From positions 163,963,718 through 164,027,717 of the forward strand of contig NC_079134.1 of NCBI RefSeq assembly GCF_945859705.1: DNA of 64,000 nucleotides. Direction: 5' to 3'. Positions 36,748 to 48,339 of the stretch are shown here, piece by piece. The notes beneath the pieces were generated by a model that saw only the letters and a list, made by a program, of their open reading frames with translations, was not told where the DNA came from and searched no databases. This DNA comes from Episyrphus balteatus. Taxonomy: Eukaryota > Arthropoda > Insecta > Diptera > Syrphidae. Position 1 is the stretch's first letter; every line of letters begins with the position of its first letter. The position numbers and the translations under genes were made by a program.

Positions 36748-36840
36748 TTAGCAGGGCAAGCCATTCCCTTTAAAAGGATCACCAGCGTGTAATTCAAATT
36801 GTTGGGACCAATCATTCGGTGATATAAAATCAGGTACGGT
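36748..36840 (-). pseudogene. Short coding-like fragment, unknown
   Basis: On the minus strand a 30-codon frame reads DWSQQFELHAGDPFKGNGLP, then Cys and a stop at 36750-36748, with balanced codon use against an AT-rich background. Upstream is a stop, so it may be a terminal exon or a transposon relic. No family was recognised. Confidence 0.25.
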
Positions 36841-37129
36841 TTATTTATACCATTCTTGATTGGTTTTTATCTTATGAGCTTGAATGTTCAATGCCTGTAT
36901 GCAAACATTGTTTGGTTAAGAGGCTTAATAACGCTCGCCAAAACACATATTAAGCTAATTTTGGCCAAGTCTTAACACCTTTTTCCAAGAAATTGATGTT
37001 GTAGTTGAAGAAGTATTTTTGAAATTCATTTGAAAAAAAATAAAAAATAGTTTTTGGAGTTCTTTACAATATTTTTGAGGTTGTAAAAAGAAACCATATA
37101 CAATTGCTACATGAAAAAATTATAAGGCA

Positions 37130-37574
37130 TAAGGGTGGTGGGAAAATTTAGGATACATTTTTGTCGGTAACTTTTTTGATTGGAAAATTAAATTTGTCAA
37201 AAATCAAAAAAATAATTTTTTGCTCAAAAAACATTTAAAATATGTAAGTAAAAAACATAACAAAGTATATTTTAACCAGCTTATATAATCCATTTATTTT
37301 TGCAAAAGATAAAAATAAAAAGAAAAACAAAATATAGTATTTTTGCATTTTCCTTAATATTTTTGATAAATATTTTGGGTAAAATTTGTAGACCTTTTTA
37401 CTATCAATCTTTTTCGATAAGATTACTACTTTTGACAGAAATTGTAAAAAAACACGAGTTTTTACACCACACCACTTTTTCGCCCACCCATAACCCACTT
37501 TCAGCCAATTTTTGCGAGCAATTTATTTTTCCCCTTTCATATACTATTTATCCTAAATTTTCCCACCACCTATA
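37130..37574. mobile_element. TA-flanked foldback MITE (GGTGGTGGGAAAATTTAGGA ends)
   Basis: GGTGGTGGGAAAATTTAGGA follows 37134, and its inverse ends near 37570. TA dinucleotides flank both ends, as for Tc1/mariner-type insertion. One half, read in inverse, is closely related to 50184-50640. Confidence 0.7.
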
Positions 37575-38053
37575 TTCTACTAATAGTCCAGTCATTTTAG
37601 TAGTTTTAACCGCAATCTGCGGAAAAATTCAAACTGGGCTGAATTTTGGTATTAATAAGACCAAAAAAATGTAAGCTACTTCGATAAAAACCTCCAAAAT
37701 TTAGCAAAATAATCCAAACTCCCGAAACGGTTCATTTTACAGAAAAATGTTACTGGGATATGTTAATAACCTCCGATCAATAAGTCGCGAGATATTTGCG
37801 AAAAACTTTTCGTGACCTTTTGACACTTATAACTTTTTAAGCCGGTACGATATCAATGTCGATTTTTCACATCTTCATTACGACGCCGTAGTAAAGGTGT
37901 ATACCACAGATTAAACCTAAAATTACTGGACTATAATAATTTTTTTTTTCAATAGTTATAATTATTGAAAAAAAAGAAAATAAGTTATTGGCACTGGATT
38001 TAATAAGGATTAGAATTTTTTATAATCATTTATAATTTTATAAACAGTTTTAA

Positions 38054-38339
38054 CCCTCCGTAGGCACACCTTTTTTTTGTGACGTGATAGGCACACGGGT
38101 GCGAATTTGGTTTATACTTTTTCATGTCGCTAGAACTTTTTTCGGTCACAATATTTTATAGAGAATCAAGTATGAAATTGATGTAGAATATTCCGAGGAA
38201 TTCGAATATTGTATTCGCAATTCCGAAAAAAAATATTTTCACCCTTATAACGAGACTTTTTAGTGACCACTTTTTTGAAAAATCGTAATTTTTATTTATT
38301 TTTGTCCTGCTAAATTCGCACCCGTGTGCCGACAGAGGG
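38054..38339. mobile_element. piggyBac-type MITE with TTAA target duplication
   Basis: TTAA flanks both ends (38050-38053 and 38340-38343). The termini read CCCTCCGTAGGCACAC and the inverse of CCCTCTGTCGGCACAC. A second ATAGGCACACGGGTGCG lies just inside the left end. CCCT termini with TTAA are diagnostic of the piggyBac superfamily. It is 286 bp with no coding capacity. Confidence 0.85.
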
Positions 38340-39291
38340 TTAATTTAAGTTTTCCCATTCTGTTAGAGCAAGAAAATAAAAATAATAACTAGGCTTATTT
38401 TAATAAAGAAGTATTTTTCATAAGCTTCCCATAGGGTCAAAATTGGTAGATAAAATTCATTCATACACATTTTTTAAGTCGTAGATATATGGTATATGTT
38501 TTAGACCAGATCACGTACATTATTTTGTTTGTCTTTACTGAATATTAAACAAGCTTAAAAAATACTGAAATGTATTTATGTGATCTATCAGCAATTAATA
38601 ATGATTTTGCAAATCAAGTCGAAAAAGCAAATGTTTTATTCAAAAATTAACCACATAATTGACCATTAAAAGGCTGTTAATTTTATTCGTATGATATTAA
38701 AACAAAAGCTTACACAAAGTTGACAATAGGTATTTAATTGTTTCCTGAATTACATGCTTTTGATTAAAAATTAAAAAACAATACAAACTGCTCAAATTTA
38801 AGGTCACAAACTTTCATTCTTCTCCATATCTAAAGAGCGATTGCTTTTATTCTTCCAAAAAAGGTTTAACTTTTAAATTTAATACAAAAAACGCTTGTAT
38901 GGTTTTAACGAGCAATTAAAATGTTAATGTTTATTTATTTTAAATTTGTCTAAAAAAAATAACTTAAAAATGAAATCAAAGAGAAAAATCTAAAATTCCA
39001 ATTATTTGTTTTTAAGCTCTTCAAATTTTTTAACGGCCTATTAAAGAGATTAGTTTTTTTTTTTCTTTCAAAGTAAACTAGTTTTGATTAAGCTTTTTTT
39101 TATTGTTTTGGCAAAAAAAACTAGCAAACTCATTGATTTCGTTGACACAACATTTCGATCAAAAATTTTTGTGTTTCTGCTAAAAATAGAGTTTCCATTT
39201 TGGTTTCTAATTTTTTGGCATGGATTAAAGAATGAAAGAGAAATAAATTCAAATTTTTAGTTTGTAAAAATATGATGACTCGATTTGAATG

Positions 39292-39327
39292 TATAAAACT
39301 TGTGAAAGGTTAGACGAAATCTTCAGT
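39292..39327 (+). promoter_or_regulatory. TATA box and TCAGT initiator of the gene at 39354
   Basis: TATAAAA at 39292-39298 and TTCAGTT with initiator A at 39325, 33 nt downstream. The 5' leader is 29 nt. Confidence 0.85.
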
Positions 39328-39353
39328 TCTAGATACGAGTTCAATCAGTCAAG

Positions 39354-40077
39354 ATGTTCAAATTGGTAAGTTTTTTCGAGGTCCTAAAAATGGATTTAAT
39401 GGATTTATCAGTGATTTTTTCCTTAAAGTGTGTTGCTATTGTTGTATTCGGGTGCTTGGCCACTCTTATTGAAGGTCAAGCTCGTCCTTCCTACTACCAA
39501 CAACAACAATACAACCAACTTCGTCAACCTTACTACCAACAAAACCGATACCAACCAGGATATTTGCAAGGAGGTCGTTTCGGACAACAACAAAGACCCG
39601 GCTACTACAATCCCAATTCTTACAACAAGAACTATTTGAACAACTACTACAATCGTCCTTCAGCAGCTTTTGTACCTCTTGGGGCTATCTCAAATGAAGG
39701 TTTAGCTAAAACTGTTGTTGAACAGAACGATATTCGTCCTGATGGATCCTACGAGTACGTCTACGAGACTGAGAATGGAATTCGTGGTGAAGAACGCAAT
39801 ATCCCAAAATCGCTGAAATCTGGCGAAACTTCCTCAAATACTGAAGGATCTTACGGATATACTTCCCCTGAAGGTCTCAGGGTTTTGGTCAATTACGTAG
39901 CCGATGAAGAAGGTTTCCGTCCAGTTCTTTCTTGTAAGGAAATCCACTCCTTTTTTTTTAAGAAAAAAACTAAATAAATTTTTTTTTTAAATTTCAATTC
40001 TAGATTCCGGAAATGGTGCTGAACAATTCATCAACAGTCCGGAACCAAGCTCAGTTATCATCAACAAGAAGCCTTAA
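39354..40077 (+). CDS. RR-1 cuticular protein with Tyr/Gln/Asn-rich N-terminal extension
   Basis: Predicted secreted cuticle protein. Exons are 39354-39365 (MFKL), 39429-39933 and 40004-40077; introns are 63 and 70 nt with GTAAGT and GTAAGG donors. The first intron keeps the frame, so unspliced reading also looks open and would give a false N-terminus. The spliced product is 196 aa. The signal peptide is about 1-20 (VAIVVFGCLATLIEG). Residues 23-80 are low complexity, rich in Tyr, Gln, Asn and Pro (SYYQQQQYNQ, YYNPNSYNKN), of the kind that could be cross-linked. The RR-1 domain is about 111-171: DGSYEYVYETENGIRGEE, YGYTSPEGLRVLVNYVADEE and GFRP. The HLP after the RR core is replaced by VLSYSG. 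Stop at 40075-40077 and AATAAA at 40252. It is alone on the plus strand, about 20 kb from the nearest recognised gene. Confidence 0.93.
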
Positions 40078-40259
40078 GTTAATTCTTTTGAAATGATAAC
40101 AAAATACCTCATAAATCCATCAGACACATCCTTTTCGTTGTACCTCAGCAAAAAAAAACCAATATTTCAATCAAGTTCTTTTTAAATTATAAGTTCAAGT
40201 CATCACAAAAAGACTAATCAACAAAAAAATGTACCTATTTTACATAAAAACAATAAAAT

Positions 40260-43186
40260 TAAAAAAAAACTAAAATTTTATATAAATGTGAATCGTTATC
40301 ATTAATTGGAATCAAGTTCATTGACTATTTTGAATAATTTTAAAGTTATTGATTTGTTCTTTTATTTTATTATTTTTAATTTTTTTAGCTCTTTAGTATT
40401 ATAATTTATTCATTTGATGAATGATATTTGCATACACATGTTCCAAGCATTAATAATCACACAATAGGTGAGATTATGAGGCAGTTTTAGTGATATTTAA
40501 GCAAAAGAGATAGGAATCAGAGTGATATGGTTTGAGATTGGATTGGATATATTAATATTCAACACTTTTTGTTTTTTGATATTTATGGTTGAATTTGAAG
40601 GTTTTGATGTTTGACATGATCATTTTTGGTATAATTTAATTAATTTATTTTGTGGTGTGTGGACTGGGGTGAGCGCCAATGATTGAGTGCTTTTTAGAAA
40701 TTCAGTTTAGTTTAAAATTTATCTGATGGTTTAGTTAGCTTCTGAAAATCATTTATCTTCGAGGGAATTGTATCACATAAATATTCAATTGTTTTAATCG
40801 CATAATTTAAGTGATCAAGATCAAACCATAAATCATTAATTTTATTATTATGATGGATGTTTGACAGAATTTATATGAACAAGAGTCTCATTTATTATAG
40901 TTATAAAATCAAATTCCAGAAGATTAAGTATAAAACAATTGCAAAGTTATTAAAATAACTCGTTAGCTCCTGATTGAGATAAATTTCAAATAATTGGAAT
41001 TTACATTGATTATCTTCATCTTATACGTATTTGCTGTGATTTGTTATGTAAAATGTTTTATTAAAATGAAATAAATATTTAATTTGTTTTTAACGTAAAC
41101 CATTTTAGCCAATGACCAACTTCTGAAATCATTTACCTACATTTCAAAAAAAAAAAAAAAACAAATAGAAAATCGTTTCCAGTTTGGAAACGAATATCTT
41201 CTAAACGGTTGAAGCAATCAATTTGATGACAAGGACTTTTTTTAAAGCCTCTCCAAGAATACGTCTTGCTAATTTGAAAATAATGACTTTTTAATGAACT
41301 AGAAAATTTTTTTTTAAAGGATCCTTTTTTTAGTCGGTCGTGGTACACAGTGCAAATTTAAGTTACCTCTCTTTGCAAAACCTAACAAATCCATGGCTTT
41401 TAAGCAAATCCTTTTAAAACTATTATCTTTGAGATATGAGTAAAATTTTGAAATCAAGAAAAGTAAAAATTATATAAAAGCAAAAATCCAGAAAACCCAG
41501 AATTTCAAAAACTCACAAGAAAAAATTAAGAAAACTCTAAATAAAAGAAATTCGAAATTGCAGTAAATCCAAAAAAAAACAATCAAAATTCTTAATACCC
41601 GAAATTCTGAAACTTCAGAAAACCTAGATTCCCATTAAACTCGGATTCTTAAGAACCCAATTCCCGACAAAAAAAGAACTCAGTAGAGCCAGCATTCCGA
41701 GTACCCAAATCCCAAAAACCCGGAAGTTCTGACCTACGGACACTAGATTCCGAGGTTGAGTTCCTATTTATCTGGAATAAAACATGCCTGTTTAATTGTT
41801 AAACTAGTTTTTTTCTTCAGTTTATTAGTTGTATATTTTCAAAATTGGAGTCTCAAAAATTCTACAAAATGAAAAATTTTCGCATTTGCCTCAAGCTATG
41901 TAAATATTTTATTACGTGAGATTTTATATTATATTGAGAATGCCAATGCACTAAAATTAATACCTTAGTAAGGTGTTCAATAGATCATATTTAGTATTAT
42001 GTATTAAAAACTAATAATAAATGCAATTTTTTTAGAGCCAGAAGTAAAGGTACCTTAAAACAATGTACATACAAAAATGTAAACAATTTAATTCATAACT
42101 TGGTTTGCATCTTCAATAATTACTTAACAAAAAGTTTAAAAGACGAGCTTAAACCTATGCTATATAAACTTTAAAAGGCTTTTAAAAGCTTTCTCAAATA
42201 ACTTAACACTACTGCCTAAGTTTAGGTGTTAAATAAGCTTTGATTTGAAATTATATCATGAAAGTTTTTAATCGCATGATGCCTAACAAGTTAACAATGT
42301 GAGAGAAAAAATTATGTTTTTGTAAATACTATTAATTCAATATGGGGAGCACTAATGGTGTTATACTTGGTTTTTCGTTTTTATAAAAGACTTTTAGACG
42401 TTCTTAAACCATTAAATGTGTTCATTTTTGTTAATATTAAACAAACCATCGCGTATTGGATAAATTGTTTCGGTATGGATCTAGCAAAACAGCCATGATA
42501 AATTATAGGTATCAATCAACTCTTTGCAATGTTTCAAACATAAAATTATTTAAAAAGCAAAATTTAAATATCATTTCTACTTAAATAAAAAAAAAACAAT
42601 AAGTAAATAATTTCATTATTATCCGTTATTTTCGATTCAGACAAATTGAAACAAATCAAACAAAACAAGTACCTGCATTCGAACCAAAAGCCATAAAATA
42701 GGAGATCAATATTTCAATTTAAATCATGTTAACTCAAAATTCCTGACTTCCCAGATAATAAAAATATAAAACGAAATTTGTATTTTTGTATTGACTTTGA
42801 ATTGTTATTTGTTTTTAATTGCAGTTTTATTGTATTTAATTTTTTGACTGTTGATATGTTGCATTCTTGTGGTTGATTTCTAATTTATTTAAAGCTTTGA
42901 TCCGGTTGGAACAGTATATTTACACTATGAAAAATCAAAACAGTAAATTTAATTATTAAATAATAAAAAACTTTGTTCTGCACTCGGTAGGAGGCTGACG
43001 AATTACGTCATATTAAGTCAAATTTTAGTACATACCTACTCTTTTAACATTTCTACCTAATATCGAGGTTTTGATATTACCTCGAGAAAAAAGAATCTAT
43101 TTTGTTAAAATATTTTACTATAATTTCAGCAAAGCTAGAAGTGATAAGTGATATGATAACAATTTAAATTAGTTGTTACTAATATA
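40260..43186. other. Intergenic AT-rich stretch, including a decayed minisatellite
   Basis: No gene was seen. About 41440-41760 is a strand-asymmetric, A-rich run of diverged repeats around ATTCC-AAAACCC / CCCGAAATTC motifs. Confidence 0.45.
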
Positions 43187-43803
43187 TAGGGTGTCCCGGA
43201 ATATTCTAAGAAAAAAATTGTTCTAGAGTAACGTTCTATCTACAAAGTTGAAACTCTAACTTTGGTATCTATTACTTATTTTAATGATAAATAATTTTGT
43301 TTTAAATAAAAATTAGACTAAACAACATTATTTATAAATTTTATATTTTTTGACCTTTAAGATTCAAGCAAAAAAACACAATTTGTACCTGGTGCATGTT
43401 TTTCCAAATATCTTAAAATGTGAGTTTTCTGGTACCTTAACTTGTTCGTGAGACTTTTCTTTATTATTGTTTTCTTCATTAGAATAAATTTATAAAACAC
43501 GTTGATCATCGGACATATCACAAAAAAATTGGGCTAAAAAATTATCTTGGGCATGAAAAAATGAACAGCTTTATAAACTGATACCTGAGCAACCAAAAAA
43601 GATATAAAACACTTTTAAACACATTTACAAAGAAAGACATTTTTTTTTTTAAATTAAGACATTTACCAAGTTTCTACTACTATTATTAATAGAGAAACTA
43701 TCATTAACATGAGTTAAGGCATGCCAAAGTAAGAGTTCTTAAATCCTCGCTAAATGGTATCAACTCCTTAAATTTTTGTTATCTTATTCCGGGACACCCT
43801 GTA
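43187..43803. mobile_element. TA-flanked element with GGGTGTCCCGGAATA ends
   Basis: The left end TAGGGTGTCCCGGAATA (43187) and right end ATTCCGGGACACCCTGTA (43786-43803) are inverse. TA lies outside both. Parts of the two halves (CTTTGGTATC... and its inverse CATGCCAAAG) are also inverted, so the element is a partial foldback. 61924-62405 is a second copy. Confidence 0.75.
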
Positions 43804-44238
43804 TAGGTATAATGCAAAAACAGAGGGCCCCGAAATTTTGTCTGTCTGTTTAACCTACATCGCATGTAAAAATCTATTAGTGGTTACAATGCAATTTTAT
43901 CAAAGTTGCATTTTTTGTATCTTATAAAACCCAGGTTAATGTCCTGAACAAAAATGCAAATAACAATCAGGAATTTCGAGGTTATATTTGAATTTGTATC
44001 AAAACCGTTACAATGATTCATATACTGGGAGCGTGTGACCTATCGGCTAGAAAACCAAAAAAAAAAAACATCGCCTCCACATTTTATAGATACAAATAAT
44101 TATTTTTCGAGTGGTTTTGAGTTTCAGTAAACCAAAAACAAAAAAAAAAAAAAAATACCTTTAGAATGATATTCGATTGATTTGCATTAAAATCAAATTA
44201 AGACGAGAAAAAGACTGGTTTCCGTAGGAGTCAATAAC

Positions 44239-44382
44239 ACGATCGTATGTCGTCTTCATATTGCGGTGCTATATCGCTGTCATCACGAATCTTGTTTAGG
44301 ATACCCTCTTCACAGATGAATAACGACTTGACAAATTTATCATCAAGCCTGGGCAAGCTCGCTAATTTACCCTCAGTTGAAT
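44239..44382 (-). CDS. Coding-like terminal stretch, unknown
   Basis: The minus strand from about 44382 reads KLASLPRLDDKFVKSLFICE, then EGILNKIRDDSDIAPQYEDD and a few more residues to a stop near 44239. Acidic/basic composition and codon third positions look coding compared with flanks. In-frame stops lie just upstream, so it would be a terminal exon; the acceptor is weak (lacks a good pyrimidine tract). A second GC-richer minus-strand pocket at 44712-44915 is open in more than one frame and might be an upstream exon or part of the same relic. No domain was recognised. Confidence 0.28.
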
Positions 44383-45543
44383 ATGTTTATTTTAACAATA
44401 TTTTTCTTCAAAGTGAATATAACCCAAAATACCAATTTTATTAATTTATCTTGTAACAATTTTTTTTTTAAATAAGAAAAAGGAGCCTTTTTTCCCATCC
44501 CGGTAGTAATTAAATAAAACTATATTTACTCTACGCGTTTCGCATAAAATGTGTTGCATGATAACATCATTTTTATAGAAAAAAAAAGATGTTGATATTG
44601 TCCATCCTAGGGTAAAGAGCATAAATCACATTTAGTTGTGGTATTTCCTGAGATTCCGTTGAGAATGAAAAAAAAAAAAACGATCTTACTTTGCGTGCAA
44701 CTAACTATAAACTATAAAAATGAAAAAAAAAAAAAAATCTTACCCACCCTCCTTTGAAAATTAAATAACACAGATTCTTTGCCTCTTTTGTATAGAAGAT
44801 TCTCCGTACTCTTCGCTGTTGGTGATGATAGTTTGTTGGCGACCTTGAGGCAGCTTCCGACACAACATAGAAAATAATGGTTGCTTTTTAGCATTTTGCA
44901 TGACTTATTATTTCAACTGCACGCAGTTTCTTACCAATTCTTGAAGATTCTACAAGTAAAAGTGTAATTTACTTAGTTAATTTTTTTTTGTGTAATTGTT
45001 TATTATTTTATTTTTTTGTGTTTGATGATAAAGTGTTTTTTTTAGAGAATTAAAAAATTGAAATATATGATAGTTGTTATAGAGTATTGTTGTACTAATT
45101 AATGGTGACAAGTTGGAATGTAGTTGACAATGTGGTTCAATTAATAATATAATACAATTTTTGCGGTCAGTTGAGTATAATTTACATAACACAGAAGTTT
45201 TAGACAGTGAATTGGTAACAAAAGCGGACTTTCGTAATAGTTTGTTGTTTATAAAAAGCATCATATATTTTATTTTCAATTAGCCGGTAGTCATAATTCA
45301 AAGTAATTTATTTTTTGTAACTACTGAAATGATTTTTCAGTGTTACACATATTTAAATCCTGTATCTATATTTTATTTATCTTGTTTTATGTGAATTTTT
45401 CTTTGTTATTGTTCTCTAAAATTTAGGTAGATATAAATAGAGGAAATCAGGTATTAAGCCATTATTTTTCACTTCTTTTACTGTAAAAGAAATCACCGAC
45501 AATTATAAGTATCAGAGATCTCTTTTTTAAGATCTCAAGGAAT

Positions 45544-45759
45544 ATGTTACTATTAAGGCCTTTGCCATCAGTAAAATTGCGACCGAGATGTTGTTCTACC
45601 AATTATTTAAAATTGATTGATATGTGGCAAGACTTTAAGTACGGCCTTAAATGGATTAATATTATTGTTAAAAGAATATTGATACTTTACATCTTACATG
45701 TTATGACTAGGAGACCCCGAACGGCAGAAGACAACAACCTGGAGCGCAAAGCTGTTTAA
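45544..45759 (+). pseudogene. Decayed Myb/SANT-like (zeste-type) DNA-binding fragment, tentative
   Basis: The plus-strand frame includes MWQDFKYGLKW and, after about 20 residues, TRRPRTAEDNNLERKAV. This resembles the end of Myb/SANT-like domains of transposon-related and zeste-type proteins (W-x-D-[FL]-K ... TGGGP-x-T ... LE-x-K-V), with the usual GGGP degraded. The first helices are not clear. Likely a transposon-derived relic; the match is from motif memory and weak. Confidence 0.3.
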
Positions 45760-46802
45760 TATTTTAAGGACGAGAAGCAGGTGAAATCGCTCTTGCTCTG
45801 AATATGTTGAAGCAGCTTTTATACTGGGTATTCACTAAGAATGTGTTTTTGAAATTTGTAACAGGTTGTTTCCAAATTTTTTTTTTTTAATTTTCAAAAA
45901 TGGAGGTCTTAGAGCTAAAAACGGATTTTGACCTAGTCCCCCCTTATTTCGAAAATTCCATTTTTTGAAAGTTGTTAACAAAATTTTTGACCTCTAAGTT
46001 CAATATTTATAAGTTAGGGTCCAAGATTTTTTTTTCGATTTTTTTAGTTTTTATTTTTCAACTTTTCAAAATTCAAACCCAACTTTCATCAAAATATAAT
46101 CAAAAACAAAAAACTATTTTGCGATATTAAATACCTCAAAGTTTTCACATACTAAAAGTTAAAAAATACAGTCCTTTCAAAAAAATCCACATTAAAACAT
46201 AAGAAACAAAGTTTATTTAAGTTGTTTTTTGGAAAACAAAAATTGATTACAATAATATAATCAATATTCGTTCATATTATAAAATTGTATGCTGATAGAA
46301 AAAAAAAAAAAAAATAGGATAAACGGGCAATAGAAATTCCATACCGTAAAACTTAAAACTAGCGACTTAAAAAAAAATTGTTTACAATATACAACAAACA
46401 AAATGTCTGGCCCCCCTTTTTTTGATTTTGAAAAAAAAATATCCAAAACTTGCTCTAGGTTGTTCTAGGACTCTTCTAAAATGATCCACACTCTTGACTC
46501 TTAATATGGATTTTTGTAGGTATGATAAAAATAATATAAACAAAATTAAATGTTGAAAAAAGATCTTAGGTTACAAAGTTTAAGGTGTACCATATTTGTT
46601 TGTCAATTACATCAGCTTTTTTTTCAATTTCTTCATTCAATTTACAAATTATGCTTAAATTTGGATTTTTAGAATTCGTAAAGGTTTACAGTACAAGTGT
46701 AATAAATGCTAAGTTTTGAATAGAATAGAATATTTGAATTTGATTGATTTTGTAGGTACTTTGAAAAAGTTTTGGATTTTGGGGGAATTTTTTTTGACCA
46801 CA

Positions 46803-48332
46803 ACGCACATAGGGGTATTTAGTCAATTTAGGCGGACAAAACACGAAATTTTAAACTGATCCAAATGTAAAAAATCAACATCCTACTAAAAGTAGATAAC
46901 TTGCTTAGCATTTTCTTATAGTTTTAAAATTGATTATCCCTTCAGGTGACTAACAGCAGCGCTCTAGAGTTCAAAGTTTTCAGCCCAAAGAAAAAAATAA
47001 TTTTTTTTTGTAATTTAGCGACTGTGATTAAGTAAGTACTTTTTTTTGAAGTGGATGTAGAAAAAAGTTTTTATGGAATATTGATAAGGAGATACGAAAC
47101 TGTCTACTAGATGTTGTATCAAAATGTTGTATTACTTTATAAACAAAAAAGTGATATGTTGAATCTTAATATAAAATAATCACAAAAAAACAAAATTTCT
47201 GTGTTGGTAAGGAGATAAGTTATACAATTTCACGGGAAACCGACGAAGTTACGAATACCAGAGTTACGGGCGACAGAGTTACGACCGTCAAAGTTACGCG
47301 AAACCGAAGTTACGAAAAACTAGAGTTACGAATTCTAAAGTTATGTTAAGTTATGACATGTGATTTTTGGGTTGGCAACAATTGCGAGGAACGATATGGA
47401 ATTATGGAAATACAAACAAGAGATTAACATTTTTCTCATTGGTCAGAACTAAATGAGTAAAGCGAAAATTGGTGTTATTTAATCTTGTAAAATTTTGATT
47501 GGATAGGTATAGATATACATATATGGTTTTGTTTTTGTGAGAAGATCGCAAAAACATTGAAATAGAAAAAAAAACATAAGTATACTTATGTAAGTTTGGG
47601 GGACATAATTGAAATTAACTTCTTATTTGTCCAACTAATATTGCACCTACGTATCGATATTCTCTTATTTATGTTTCCATAATTCCATATCGTTCCTCTC
47701 AATTGTTGCCAACCCAAAAATCACAAGTCATAGCTTACCATAAATTTAGAATTCGTAACTCTAGTTTTTCGTAACTTCGGTTTCGCGTAACTTTGACGGT
47801 CGTAACTCTGTCGTGCGTAACTCTGTTATTCGTAACTCCGTTACCATTTCCAATTTCACATTATTGTGCGATAAAATTTTATGTTTTCTAAAGGTTAAAC
47901 TCTTATCTAATTGAATCTGTAAAAAAAATGTGCAACTAAGTGCAACTTCGACACATTTGCCCTTCTTAAAGATTCTAGGTTTTGAAAAATGGTTACCTAG
48001 TATTCAGCATCCATATTCTAAGTTTTTTTTTAAGATTCAACTTCTTGAATTACAGAACCTGAATCCTTATGATTTTTCCTAAATTTTAAGACCTTTGTCT
48101 TGGCGATACCATTAATAGAACTCCATTTATAAGCGCTTTAACAAACCTTTGGGATCCATTCTTGACACTTTTTTGTTTGATCAAAAAGTGGTTTAGGAAG
48201 AAAAATGTTTTCATTGAAATCAACACTTAAAACACTTTATTTCGGTACTAAATACAAGCTTTTACCTTATTGATGAAGATAAACCGGAAAAATAATTTTG
48301 TCCGCGTAAAATTGGCAAATACCCCTATGTGC
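46803..48332. mobile_element. Element with GCACATAGGGGTATTT inverted ends, hosting another element
   Basis: The left end GCACATAGGGGTATTT (46805) and its inverse near 48317-48332 are followed inwards by CAATTT and GCGGACAAAA on both sides. AAC lies directly outside both ends, a possible 3-bp target duplication. It contains the foldback at 47225-47850. Confidence 0.7.
47225..47850. mobile_element. Foldback element with GAGTTACG subterminal repeats
   Basis: Inverted arms lie at about 47235-47420 and 47670-47848, nearly identical over about 175 bp (including TTGGGTTGGCAACAATTG and GGAACGATATGGAATTATGG). Each arm has five or six copies of AGTTACG spaced about 15-18 bp, likely protein-binding repeats. 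The unique centre is about 250 bp. Confidence 0.8.
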
Positions 48333-48339
48333 AACGTAC

